Source: Tabrizicola sp. (lineage in GTDB: Bacteria > Pseudomonadota > Alphaproteobacteria > Rhodobacterales > Rhodobacteraceae). From it: a stretch of 35,391 nucleotides of DNA. Within the stretch, counting starts at the first letter, position 1. Each line of letters begins with the position of its first letter. The stretch covers positions 1-35,391 of the forward strand of contig JAEULQ010000016.1 in assembly GCA_016792685.1 (NCBI GenBank), read 5' to 3'. Position numbers and translations under genes: made by a program. Of the stretch, positions 7,559 to 15,611 are shown piece by piece. The notes below the pieces were generated by a model. It was given only the letters and a program-made list of their open reading frames with translations, ran no database searches and was not told the DNA's origin.

Positions 7559-8757
7559 TGACGAATCCGCCGCGCGGCCGCCCGTCCCGCCCAACGTCCC
7601 GTAGCCCAGCAGGCGGTAAGCAGGTAGCCGCCCGTCGGCGCCTCCCAGTCCAGCATCTCTCCGGCGACAAAGACATTGGGAAGCGCTTTCAACTCCAGCT
7701 CCCCGGTGAGCGCCTCCGCGCCAATGCCGCCAGCGACCGAGATCGCTTCGTCCAGCGGCCGGGGGCCATCAAGTGGTATATACAGATGCTTCAGATGGGC
7801 GAAGGGCGCTTCGCGGGCGAACTCCATGACAAGCGCGATCTGGGCGCGGTCGAGCCCAAGCTTCCGCAAGCGGTTCGCAGTGCTTTCGCCCGGCTTCATC
7901 CTGGCGAGGCGACGCGCGATCTCGGTCTCAGAGAGATCCGGGAGAAGGTCGAGCGCCAGCGACGCGCCTTCGCGCAAGTGCTTGTATATACTGTATATAC
8001 CACCGCCTTCGACGCCAGTCCCGGAAAGGACGAATTCCCCGCGCAGCTGATTCATAACACGCGGTTGATCGGTTCCACGGTCTTCCATGGCACCTGAAGC
8101 GCAGGCCTTCAAGACAACGCCCTTCACAGGCTGGCCGAAATGCGGTGACATCTTTGCCGACCAGTTGACCCGAAACCCCATGTTCGCGGGCTTCCAGGGG
8201 GCGATGATCACGCCCTTCTCCTGCAACCAAGGCACCCAGGTCGCATCCGAGCCCAGCCGCTGCCAACTTGCCCCGCCAAGAGCCAGAACCGTGGCGTCTG
8301 GCTTCAGAACCTGCGGACCGTCAGGTGTGTCAAACCGAAAACCGTCGGCAAAGCCCGTCCAGCGCCAACGGGTACAGATATCGACACCAAGACCAAGAAG
8401 CCGTTCCACCCAGGCCCGAAGCAGGGGCGAGGCCTTCATCGCCACAGGGAAAACCCGTCCGGACGAGCCTGTATATACCTCCTGGCCCAGATTTCGGCAC
8501 CAGTCCTGGACCTCTGCGGGGCCAAATTCGGAAAGCATTGGGTGCAGCCAGGGGGCGTCGTAGTGCGGAAGGATACTGACCAGGGGCTCGTCCTTGGTCA
8601 CGTTCAGACCGGATTTCCCGGCCATAAGGAACTTGCGGCCGATCGTGGGTTTGGCTTCGCAGACCACAACCCGGATCCCGGCCCTTGCCAGCTCTTCCGC
8701 GGCCATCAGGCCGGCGGGTCCCGCCCCGATGACAAGGGCCTCAGGCGCTGGGCGCAT
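7555..8757 (-). CDS. FAD-dependent oxidoreductase, TIGR03862 / HI0933 (BaiN-like) family
   Basis: 400 residues. The N-terminal Rossmann FAD motif is VIGAGPAGLMAAEELARAG (GAGPAG at 11-16), followed by CEAKPTIGRKFLMAGKSGLN, diagnostic of the HI0933/YhiN flavoprotein group. The C-terminus has VFVAGEMLDWEAPTGGYLL and ATGRWAGRAAA, the second FAD-contact block. The catalysed reaction is not known for this subfamily. It is the last gene of a compact minus-strand unit, its start overlapping the MscS gene by 17 bp. Oddly, it carries four copies of GTATATAC, encoding Ile-Tyr, Val-Tyr and Tyr-Ile with rare ATA/GTA codons. Confidence 0.9.
   Translation of the reverse strand: MRPAPEALVIGAGPAGLMAAEELARAGIRVVVCEAKPTIGRKFLMAGKSGLNVTKDEPLVSILPHYDAPWLHPMLSEFGPAEVQDWCRNLGQEVYTGSSGRVFPVAMKASPLLRAWVERLLGLGVDICTRWRWTGFADGFRFDTPDGPQVLKPDATVLALGGASWQRLGSDATWVPWLQEKGVIIAPWKPANMGFRVNWSAKMSPHFGQPVKGVVLKACASGAMEDRGTDQPRVMNQLRGEFVLSGTGVEGGGIYSIYKHLREGASLALDLLPDLSETEIARRLARMKPGESTANRLRKLGLDRAQIALVMEFAREAPFAHLKHLYIPLDGPRPLDEAISVAGGIGAEALTGELELKALPNVFVAGEMLDWEAPTGGYLLTACWATGRWAGRAAARRIRH
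7774..8480. repeat. Four GTATATAC palindromes inside the flavoprotein gene
   Basis: GTATATAC occurs at 7776-7783, 7984-7991, 7993-8000 (the middle two as a 9-bp tandem) and 8471-8478. CTGTATATACCA occurs identically at 7991-8002 on the plus strand and at 7774-7785 on the minus strand; CTGTATATACC recurs at 8469-8479. The copies fall in three different codon phases of the host gene. Confidence 0.8.
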
Positions 8758-10033
8758 TGCGAAGCTCGACGACCCGATGCGGATAGGGCATTTCGATCCC
8801 CGCTTCCCTCAGCGCGTTCCAGATCGCGAAGAGCACGGGCGAGCCATATTTGTTTTTACCGTCGTCGATTCCGGCCACCCAGTATTCGACAGCAAAATCG
8901 ACACTACTCTCGCCAAAACCACGCAATTCGCAGTCAGGACCGTCGGGTTCCTTCAGGACGAAGGAAAGTGCGCCAACGGCGGCTTCGATGATCTCGGGAA
9001 CCCGATTGATATCGGTGTCATAGCTGACCGAGAACAGCGCTTCATACCGGTTGGCGCTGCCCTGGTCCGAGTAGTTCACCACGCGCGAGGTGATGAAGTG
9101 TTCGTTCGGAACGACGATCCACTTGCCGTCAAAGGTCTCAAGAATGCAGGCGCGGGCTGTCATCTTGACGATGGTGCCCTTTTCGCCCCCATCAAGCTCG
9201 ACATAATCGCCGACAGTGGTCTGGCCTTCGAGCAGCAGAATGATGCCCGATACGAAGTTTGCAGCGATCTGCTGCAAGCCAAGGCCAATACCAACGCCCA
9301 ATGCGCCGCCAATGACAGCGATGGCGGTCAGGTCGATCCCCATGATCGACATCAGAAGCAGGAAGGCCGCGCCGAAGATGGCGACCTCGCTCGCCTTGAT
9401 CGCAAGTTCACGCGTGGCGGGGCGAAGGTCCTGCTGTGCCTTGATGTAGCCGGAAGACTGCCGGTTCGACCAGGATCCCAACCAGAACAGCAACGAACCG
9501 GCGATCAGGCCCCGGATGAGCGCGAGGGCAGTGAACTGGATGTTGCCGAGGTTGACCTGCGCCGCATCAAGATACGCCGTGACTTCGTCCAGAACACCCA
9601 GCGCGTTCAGTCCCATGACGGGAAGCAGGGCGTATCGACCCATGAGTTTCAGGAAACCCGGCGGCAGGACCCTCCTTACGAATTCAAAGGCGGCAAGGAA
9701 CAGGAAGACGCGCTTTCCGAAGGCGATGACGTCGCCGGAACCGAAGGTGGCACGGGTCAGCCCCTCGCCCAACGCTGTCAGGGCATAGGCAAGCAGAGGA
9801 AGAAGCAGAGGCAGGAACTGCAGGACGAACCGGCGCAGGCGCGCAAGGAGATGAACCGCCTCAGGGCTAGGCGTCAACCTGCGTTCAAGCTCGGGCGCGA
9901 ACCGGCGCGCGAGAAGCCGGGCGGCGACATATGCAACGACGAGAAGGCCGAACTGCGACAGCGCGGCAGGAGAGGAGAGCCAGCCCAAAGCAGTATCATA
10001 TGCGTCACTAATCCAGCCTTTTAGCTGCTCCAA
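8741..10033 (-). CDS. Mechanosensitive ion channel protein, MscS family
   Basis: 430 residues, from a TTG start at 10033 placed 3 bp after the speB stop (speB reads on the same strand upstream). About five to six membrane helices precede the pore helix, ending in TAIAVIGGALGVGIGLGLQQ, the Gly/Ala-rich TM3 of MscS channels. The beta domain follows (NFVSGIILLLEGQTTVGDYV, then GEKGTIVKMTARACILETFDGKWIVVPNEHF) and an alpha/beta C-terminal domain ends near PYPHRVVEL. It acts as an inner-membrane tension-gated channel in hypo-osmotic shock. The extra N-terminal helices make it longer than E. coli MscS (286 residues). It overlaps the flavoprotein gene by 17 bp. Confidence 0.93.
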   Translation of the reverse strand: MEQLKGWISDAYDTALGWLSSPAALSQFGLLVVAYVAARLLARRFAPELERRLTPSPEAVHLLARLRRFVLQFLPLLLPLLAYALTALGEGLTRATFGSGDVIAFGKRVFLFLAAFEFVRRVLPPGFLKLMGRYALLPVMGLNALGVLDEVTAYLDAAQVNLGNIQFTALALIRGLIAGSLLFWLGSWSNRQSSGYIKAQQDLRPATRELAIKASEVAIFGAAFLLLMSIMGIDLTAIAVIGGALGVGIGLGLQQIAANFVSGIILLLEGQTTVGDYVELDGGEKGTIVKMTARACILETFDGKWIVVPNEHFITSRVVNYSDQGSANRYEALFSVSYDTDINRVPEIIEAAVGALSFVLKEPDGPDCELRGFGESSVDFAVEYWVAGIDDGKNKYGSPVLFAIWNALREAGIEMPYPHRVVELRNAPSA

Positions 10034-10036
10034 GAC

Positions 10037-10984
10037 CTATCTCCGGGCATTGTGGGCAATGCGCCCGATGGTGTTCAGCAGGATCTGCGCCGCCAGGATC
10101 GTCGTGGTTCCGGTATGGTCATAGTCTGGCGCGACTTCGACGAGGTCGATCCCGACAATGCGGCCTTGTTTCGTCAGCCCGTCGATCAGCTCCAACACCT
10201 CATAGTAGAGGAACCCGCCATGGGAAGGGGTACCCGTTCCAGGCGCGATGGAGGGATCAAAGCCGTCGATGTCCAGTGTGAGATAGTAGTCCACATTCTT
10301 GGGAATGCGGGCCAGCACCGCCTCTACCCCCAGTTTGCGAACCTGGCGGACCGACAGGATGTCGGACCCCATGGCGCGGGCAGCCTCATAGCCCTCCCGG
10401 GCGGTCGAGCTGACATTGCGGATGCCAAGCTGGCTCAGTCCGGTGACATGATCCTGCTCTGCGGCCCTGCGCATCGGGTTGCCGTGGCCGTGCCGGACCC
10501 CATGACGCACGTCGACGAAATCGAGGTGGGCATCGATCTGGACGATATGGATCGGGCGGCCCTGAAAGGCCCGGATACAGGGGATGTTGATCGAATGGTC
10601 GCCGCCAAGAACCACCGGAACCGCCCCGGCCGCAAGAATCGCGCGGACGCCGGCTTCGATATTCGCGTGGCTTGTCTCGGTGTCGGTGTGGACGATGTCG
10701 GCATCGCCGATGTCGACGATACGGACGCCTTCCAGATAGGTAACGTCGTCCTCATGATCGTAGGCCCCGGCATGGCCGAAGGAGAAGAGCGTCGATGCCT
10801 CCCGGATGCCGCGCGGCCCGAATCGGGCCCCGGCGCGCCATTGGGTACCGAAGTCGAAAGGCGCACCGAGGACCGCAAAGTCTGCGTCGATGGCCGTCCA
10901 GTCCGGTTGATAAGGGTTCTTGCCGAAGGTCGAAATGCCGACAAAGGGCAGATTCAGGCGCCCGCTTTCGTAACCGTGGCTCAC
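10037..10984 (-). CDS. speB: Agmatinase-family ureohydrolase
   Basis: 315 residues from a GTG start at 10984; an upstream extension to 11065 is open but would overlap the crotonase gene and add a non-family sequence. Two-Mn hydrolase fold: GGDHS (His130), DAHLDFVD (Asp151, His153, Asp155) and DIDGFDPSIAPGTGTPS (Asp238, Asp240) supply the metal ligands. Agmatinase turns agmatine into putrescine and urea; in this branch guanidinobutyrate or related guanidines are also possible substrates, because agmatinases usually have DAHTD where this one has DAHLD. The start overlaps the crotonase stop by 4 bp (GTGA) and has a good ribosome site. Confidence 0.88.
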   Translation of the reverse strand: MSHGYESGRLNLPFVGISTFGKNPYQPDWTAIDADFAVLGAPFDFGTQWRAGARFGPRGIREASTLFSFGHAGAYDHEDDVTYLEGVRIVDIGDADIVHTDTETSHANIEAGVRAILAAGAVPVVLGGDHSINIPCIRAFQGRPIHIVQIDAHLDFVDVRHGVRHGHGNPMRRAAEQDHVTGLSQLGIRNVSSTAREGYEAARAMGSDILSVRQVRKLGVEAVLARIPKNVDYYLTLDIDGFDPSIAPGTGTPSHGGFLYYEVLELIDGLTKQGRIVGIDLVEVAPDYDHTGTTTILAAQILLNTIGRIAHNARR

Positions 10985-11607
10985 AGGACCTCTCCTTGCG
11001 TCATTCGTTTCAGGGCCAGCACATGCGCTTGATCGGCCGCAAGCGCATCGGCGGCAAGTGCCCACGCCTCGGTGGCCAGGTTTTCAGAGGGCACGATCCT
11101 GTCGATCAAGCCCCAGGCAAGCGCCTCTTCAGCGCCGATCCTCTGTCCGGCGAGCAGGATCATGCGCGCCCGGGACGGGCCGACCAATGCCGCCAGCCGA
11201 CCGGGATCCGAAGGCTGCGGGCGGTATCCAAGCCGCATCACCGGATAGAAGAACTGGGCCTGCGGAACCGCGATGCGGATGTCGCAAGCCAGCGCAATTC
11301 CGGTCGCCCCACCTGCAAGCGTTCCGTTCAGCGCCGCGATCGTCAGGCCGGGAAAGGCGGAAATCGCCCCGGACGCCGCCTCCCAGGCTGGTGAGTGGCC
11401 TAGGCCGACCCTCATCTCGTCAAGATCAGCCCCTGCCGAGAATACCTTTCCTTCGCCTGTAAGGATCATGGCCTTCGCGCCAGATACCGAAGCCTGCGCA
11501 ACTGCCTTTGCCAGACTGTCCAGCATGTCGGCTGTCAGCGCATTCGCCTTTTCCGGACGCGAAAGGCAGATCACGCAGCAATTGTCCCTGGTTTCCACCC
11601 TAAGCAT
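10981..11607 (-). CDS. Crotonase-fold protein lacking both hydratase glutamates
   Basis: 208 residues, shorter than the usual about 260 of enoyl-CoA hydratases. Crotonase features are RPEKANALTADMLDSL, the CoA/oxyanion-hole segment KVFSAGADLDEM (55-65) and the second oxyanion block ALNGTLAGGATGIALACD. The two catalytic Glu of enoyl-CoA hydratase (Glu144 and Glu164 in the rat enzyme) are replaced by Gly103 (GGATG) and Val123 (FFYPVMRLG). It should therefore not be a hydratase; a different CoA chemistry or a non-catalytic role is more likely. It is the first gene of a four-gene minus-strand unit with speB (4-bp overlap), the MscS gene and the flavoprotein gene. Confidence 0.85.
   Translation of the reverse strand: MLRVETRDNCCVICLSRPEKANALTADMLDSLAKAVAQASVSGAKAMILTGEGKVFSAGADLDEMRVGLGHSPAWEAASGAISAFPGLTIAALNGTLAGGATGIALACDIRIAVPQAQFFYPVMRLGYRPQPSDPGRLAALVGPSRARMILLAGQRIGAEEALAWGLIDRIVPSENLATEAWALAADALAADQAHVLALKRMTQGEVL
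10992..10997 (-). promoter_or_regulatory. Shine-Dalgarno that decides the speB start
   Basis: AAGGAG read on the minus strand, seven bases before the GTG at 10984. It lies inside the crotonase gene end and supports the 315-residue form of SpeB. Confidence 0.75.
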
Positions 11608-11713
11608 CGTCCCTCCGTCGGGGTTTCCCCACCCGCGCCCTGGAATCCCTTGACGCCCCTCCGAGGAGATAGAAAGGTTACCGGTGCAAATTCAACCCGA
11701 AAGGCTTGGTCCA

Positions 11714-13225
11714 ATGTCCCGCGCTCTCAGGTGTTCTTCAGCGATTGCCCTTGTTCTGCTTGCCAGCGGTGCTTCCGCCGACGTGACACCACAAGAAGTC
11801 TGGGAGAGCTGGCAGGCGATGGCCACCTCGGCCGGTCAGGAAATCACGATCGGCGGCACCGCCCAAACTGGTGACACGCTTGAGGCGACGGAAGTCGTCA
11901 TCACCTACAAGGACGAACTGGGCGGAAGCGCGTCAGTGGTCTTCGACAAGCTGACCTTCGCGGACAACGGCGATGGCACAGTCACGGTGACCATGCCTGA
12001 CAGCTATCCGATTTCCCTCGCCTTCCCGTCGGATGCGGCTGAAGGTCCCGGGTCGCTGAAAATGACGGTTACCCAGCCGGGCATGCGGATCGTTGCCGCG
12101 GGCAGCGCAACCGAAACAAGCTACGACTTCTCGGCCCCCTCGGTCGCCGTGACGCTGGACGAAGTGAAGGACGAAACCGGCACGGTCCTGGACACCAAGG
12201 GAAGTCTGACCCTGTCCGAGGTGACCTCTGCCTACCTCGTGGCTCGCTCGAATGACACCACGGCCCTGGACATGAGCTTTGGTTCCAAGTCCATGGCGTT
12301 CGATCTGTCCGGAACCGGCCCCGATGATGAGGGAAGCGGTGCCTTCAGCCTGACGATGAGCGACATCACCGGGTCGACCAAAGGCAACCTTCTGGGCGCT
12401 GATCTGATGGCCAACATGGCGACGGCGCTGCGCGAGGGGTTTACCACCGACAGCAGTTTCTCGTTCGGGGCGATGTCGGTGAAAGCCGATGTGACCGACA
12501 GCACCGGACCGTTCAGCCTGTCCGGCTCGGCGACGGGCGGAGGTCTTGTCCTGGCTGTGAACAAGGACCGGATGGTCTATGGCACGTCGCTTCAGGGCGC
12601 CAAGTTCACTGCGTCCGGGGCTGACATCCCGTTCCCGCAGGTCGATCTGGCGGTTGGTGAATATGCCCTTAAGTTCGATATGCCGGTGATGAAGTCTGAT
12701 GCGCCGCAGGATTTCGCATTCCTGGCGAAGCTGGTCGATTTCACCGTCTCCGAAGATATCTGGGGCCTCATCGATCCGGCCGCCTCGCTTTCCCGCGAAC
12801 CGGCGTCCTTCATTCTTGATCTGAAGGGAACCGGCTTCTGGACTCAGGATATCATGGACCCTGAAGCCAGCATGGACGGGGTCGAACCTCCGGGCGAGCT
12901 GCACAGCCTGGATCTGACGCAGTTCCTGACCAAAGGCGCCGGGGCCGAGGTTTCGGCGACCGGTGGGCTGAAGTTCGACAATTCCGACCTCGCCAGCTTC
13001 GGCGGGGTGCCGCGCCCGGAAGGGCTGATCACGGTCAACATCAAGGGCGTCAACAAGCTGATCGAGAACCTGATCGCGCTGGGCGTTCTGACCGAGGACG
13101 ACGCAATGGGCTTCCGGATGGGACTGGCCATGTTCGCACGGCCCGGTGCCGGACCGGATGAACTGACCTCGGAGATCGAATTCAAGGACGGCGGGCTCTT
13201 CGCCAACGGTCAGCAACTGCAATAG
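11714..13225 (+). CDS. DUF2125 domain-containing exported protein
   Basis: 503 residues from the ATG at 11714; a GTG at 11684 would add ten residues ahead of the signal peptide and is less likely. The N-terminus MSRALRCSSAIALVLLASGA ends in ASA-D near residue 22, a good signal peptidase I site. The rest is rich in beta-strand patterns with alternating Asp/Thr/Ser (for example TLEATEVVITYKDE and FDLSGTGPDDEGSG) and no cysteine after the signal. This is the long DUF2125 protein found in Rhodobacterales; the role is unknown, the location probably periplasmic or outer membrane. It is divergent from the crotonase gene. Confidence 0.85.
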   Translation: MSRALRCSSAIALVLLASGASADVTPQEVWESWQAMATSAGQEITIGGTAQTGDTLEATEVVITYKDELGGSASVVFDKLTFADNGDGTVTVTMPDSYPISLAFPSDAAEGPGSLKMTVTQPGMRIVAAGSATETSYDFSAPSVAVTLDEVKDETGTVLDTKGSLTLSEVTSAYLVARSNDTTALDMSFGSKSMAFDLSGTGPDDEGSGAFSLTMSDITGSTKGNLLGADLMANMATALREGFTTDSSFSFGAMSVKADVTDSTGPFSLSGSATGGGLVLAVNKDRMVYGTSLQGAKFTASGADIPFPQVDLAVGEYALKFDMPVMKSDAPQDFAFLAKLVDFTVSEDIWGLIDPAASLSREPASFILDLKGTGFWTQDIMDPEASMDGVEPPGELHSLDLTQFLTKGAGAEVSATGGLKFDNSDLASFGGVPRPEGLITVNIKGVNKLIENLIALGVLTEDDAMGFRMGLAMFARPGAGPDELTSEIEFKDGGLFANGQQLQ

Positions 13226-13234
13226 CCCGAAGGA

Positions 13235-13265
13235 CAAGGCCGGGGGGAAGCCCCTCCCGGCCTTG
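13235..13265 (+). terminator. GC-rich hairpin after the DUF2125 gene
   Basis: CAAGGCCGGG (13235-13244) pairs with CCCGGCCTTG (13256-13265) around an 11-nt loop, 10 bp after the DUF2125 stop. There is no T-run, so it may be a terminator of weak type or a 3'-end stabiliser. Confidence 0.55.
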
Positions 13266-13317
13266 CACCAGGGCCCGGGTGGGGCTACCTCATCCTCAGA
13301 CCTTATGGGACTGAACG

Positions 13318-14661
13318 ATGACCCCCAATCTTTCGGATCTAAGCCATGCCCTTCTCGACGCCGCGCGAAAGGCTGGCGCGGACAGCGCAGATGCGCTGGC
13401 GGTGACGGGAACCTCCGTCTCGATCGAGATTCGCAAGTGTGCGCTGGAGCAAGCGGAGCGCTCTGAGGGGATTGAGATCGGGCTGCGGGTGTTCCTGGGC
13501 CGCAGACAGGCCTGCGTTTCCGCCTCGGATACGTCGCCAGCGACGATCCAGGCATTGGCCGAACGCGCCGTGGCCATGGCCCGCGAGGCCCCGGAAGACC
13601 CGAATGCCGGCCTCGCCGACCCCGGCCAACTGGCCCGCAACTGGGATCTTGCCGCCTTGGACCTTGCCGACCCTGCGCCGGAACCGGGGGCTTCGGTGCT
13701 GGAAGCCTCGGCCCGCGCGGTCGAGGCGGCTGCGTTGGAGACAGCTGGGATCACCCAGGTCGAGGCTGCCGCCGCCTACAGCCGCCGTGCGTTGCATCTG
13801 GCTGGAACCAATGGCTTTTCAGGGGGTTATGGCCGGACGTCGACCTCGCTTTCCGCCGTGGCATTCACGGGCCAAGGCACCGAAATGCAGCGCGACTATG
13901 CGGGAGAGGGGCGGGTCTATGCCTCCGACATGCCGGGGGCCACAGAGATTGGTCACCTGGCGGCCGAACGGACCCTGGCCCGTGTCGGCTCGGTCAAGCC
14001 GCGGACCGGGACCTATCCGGTGGTCTATGACGAACGCGTCGCGGCCTCGCTGGTGGGCCATCTCCTGTCGGCGATCAATGGCACCTCGATCGCCCGCGGC
14101 TCGTCCTGGGCACGGGATCTGCTGGGCAAGCAGGTGCTGCCTGCCGGAATCTCGCTGGTCGAGGACCCGCATCGGGCAAGAATCGGCTCTTCGCGTCCTT
14201 TCGACGGAGAGGGTCTGGCGACCCAACGGCGCGAAATCGTCGCGGACGGGGTGCTGACCGGCTGGGTCCTTGACCTCGCTACCGGGCGCAAGCTGGGAAT
14301 GCCGTCCACCGCCAATGCCTCGCGCGGGACGGGTGCGCCGCCGTCGCCTTCGACCACGAACCTGGATCTGACCCAGGGCGCGCTTTCCCGAGACGACCTG
14401 ATTGCCCAGATGGGAACCGGGCTGCTGGTCACCTCGATGATCGGTTCGACCATCAACCCGACGACCGGCGACTATTCGCGCGGAGCATCAGGATTCTGGA
14501 TTGAAAACGGGCAGTTGGCCTATCCGGTCCATGAATGCACCATCGCCGGAAACCTGAAGGACATGCTCTTGCGGATCATCCCGGCGAACGACGCGCGGCA
14601 GCATCTGTCGACCCGGGTGCCTTCCATCCTGATTGACGGGATGACCCTTGCCGGAGCGTGA
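13318..14661 (+). CDS. pmbA: TldD/PmbA-family protein, PmbA (TldE) subunit
   Basis: 447 residues, full length. PmbA/TldE partners with TldD in a metalloprotease that processes microcin B17 and CcdA in E. coli. Family signs are an N-terminal domain with DSADALAVTGTSVSIEIRKC and GLRVFLGRRQACVSASD, a central block VAFTGQGTEMQRDY, and the C-terminal half with YPVVYDERVAASLVGHLLSA, SSRPFDGEGLATQRREIVADG and GDYSRGASGFWIENGQLAYP. As expected for the PmbA side, the HExxxH zinc motif of TldD is absent. tldD itself is not in the window. The cysQ-like gene begins before its stop (14-bp overlap), so they form an operon. Confidence 0.93.
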   Translation: MTPNLSDLSHALLDAARKAGADSADALAVTGTSVSIEIRKCALEQAERSEGIEIGLRVFLGRRQACVSASDTSPATIQALAERAVAMAREAPEDPNAGLADPGQLARNWDLAALDLADPAPEPGASVLEASARAVEAAALETAGITQVEAAAAYSRRALHLAGTNGFSGGYGRTSTSLSAVAFTGQGTEMQRDYAGEGRVYASDMPGATEIGHLAAERTLARVGSVKPRTGTYPVVYDERVAASLVGHLLSAINGTSIARGSSWARDLLGKQVLPAGISLVEDPHRARIGSSRPFDGEGLATQRREIVADGVLTGWVLDLATGRKLGMPSTANASRGTGAPPSPSTTNLDLTQGALSRDDLIAQMGTGLLVTSMIGSTINPTTGDYSRGASGFWIENGQLAYPVHECTIAGNLKDMLLRIIPANDARQHLSTRVPSILIDGMTLAGA

Positions 14662-15427
14662 TCTGGCCCTTTTGACCGACGCCGCGCGTGACGCGGGGCG
14701 GATCGCCTTGCGCTATTGGCGGCGGGAACCGAAGGTCTGGGACAAGGGCGGTGAGCATGGGCCGGTGACCGAGGCCGACCTTGCCGTCAATGACATGCTG
14801 AAGACCCGGCTTCTGACGGCGCGGCCGGAGTATGGCTGGCTGTCGGAGGAGACTCCGGACGATCCGGCGCGGCTGGCTTGCGATCATGCCTTCATCATCG
14901 ACCCGATCGACGGCACTCGGGCCTTTGTCGCGGGGGAGGAGACCTTTGCCCATTCGCTGGCGATTGCCCAGGGGGGCCGGGTGACGGCGGGTGTCGTCTT
15001 CCTGCCCGCGCTTGATAAAATCTATGTCGCATCAGAGACTTCGCTCCCGCTGAAAGACGGACAGCCGATTGCTGCCAGTCAGAGGGAGCGGCTGGAGGGG
15101 GCGGATATCCTGACCACCAAGGCCAATCTTGTCCCCGAGAAATGGCCGGGCGGGGTGCCCGAGATCCAGCGCCATTTTCGCGCCTCGCTGGCTTATCGGC
15201 TGTGTCTTGCGGCGGAGGGGCGGTTCGACGGGATGCTGACCCTGCGCGAGGCCTGGGAATGGGACATCGCGGCGGGAAGCCTGATCGCCGAACGGGCGGG
15301 GGCGGTGGTCAGTGACCGCAATGGGTCGGTCCTGCGGTTCAATACGGCCAGCGCGAAGGCGGAGGGGGTGGTTGTCTTGCCGCGGGGACCGCATGCCGAG
15401 GCGGTGCGTCGGCTGCGTTCGGCCTGA
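14648..15427 (+). CDS. cysQ: Inositol monophosphatase-family phosphatase, CysQ-like
   Basis: 259 residues from a TTG start inside the pmbA end; no ATG or GTG in frame fits better, and the start is uncertain. Metal-binding motifs of the family are all visible: TEADLAVND (41-49), WLSEE (64-68), IIDPIDGTRAFV (83-94) and EAWEWDIAAGSLIAERAGA. CysQ removes the 3'-phosphate of PAP formed in sulfate assimilation; some members act on inositol phosphates. The spacing and the DGTRAF loop fit CysQ better than SuhB. Confidence 0.86.
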   Translation: MPERDLALLTDAARDAGRIALRYWRREPKVWDKGGEHGPVTEADLAVNDMLKTRLLTARPEYGWLSEETPDDPARLACDHAFIIDPIDGTRAFVAGEETFAHSLAIAQGGRVTAGVVFLPALDKIYVASETSLPLKDGQPIAASQRERLEGADILTTKANLVPEKWPGGVPEIQRHFRASLAYRLCLAAEGRFDGMLTLREAWEWDIAAGSLIAERAGAVVSDRNGSVLRFNTASAKAEGVVVLPRGPHAEAVRRLRSA

Positions 15428-15496
15428 GCGTCTCGCGGGTCAGGACGGTTTTCAAGTTGAGCGCCTTAGCAGGCGCAAGTCTTTCCTCTCGCCTCT

Positions 15497-15513
15497 GCGC
15501 GCCGAAGGCGCGC
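15497..15513 (+). terminator. Hairpin downstream of cysQ-like gene
   Basis: GCGCGCC, loop GAA, GGCGCGC: perfect 7-bp stem about 70 bp after the stop of the cysQ-like gene. No clear T-run follows. It stands directly before an intergenic repeat element (15544-15567) and may belong to it. Confidence 0.4.
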
Positions 15514-15543
15514 GCAACCGGCTCGGAGATGCGCGCCGCGCGG

Positions 15544-15567
15544 GGATATTTGGGCAAATGTGAAAGG
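15544..15567 (+). repeat. Intergenic repeat, copy 1
   Basis: Matches 20 of 24 positions, without gaps, with 30614-30637. The shared core is GGATRTTTGSGCAAA, followed after two variable bases by TGAAAGG. Both copies lie downstream of a plus-strand gene and a hairpin. I recall similar elements in many Rhodobacterales spacers, but cannot verify this here. Confidence 0.6.
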
Positions 15568-15579
15568 CAGGGTAGCGGC

Positions 15580-15604
15580 GCCCTCCCCTTGGTGTGGGGA
15601 GGGC
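15580..15604 (-). terminator. Hairpin at the end of the DEAD-box helicase gene
   Basis: GCCCTCCCC (15580-15588), 7-nt loop, GGGGAGGGC (15596-15604): perfect 9-bp stem, 7 bp beyond the helicase stop on the minus strand. No T-run follows on the minus strand, so strength is uncertain; it could serve both convergent genes. Confidence 0.55.
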
Positions 15605-15611
15605 CGTTTGC

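Noticed and set aside
8594-10024. Plus-strand open frame opposite the MscS gene
   Set aside because: Low-complexity, highly charged translation typical of an antisense shadow; the minus-strand MscS motifs are clear.
10985-11065. Longer SpeB start at 11065
   Set aside because: It would overlap the crotonase gene by 85 bp and add a Cys/Arg-rich stretch foreign to ureohydrolases; the GTG at 10984 has a good ribosome site and typical coupling.
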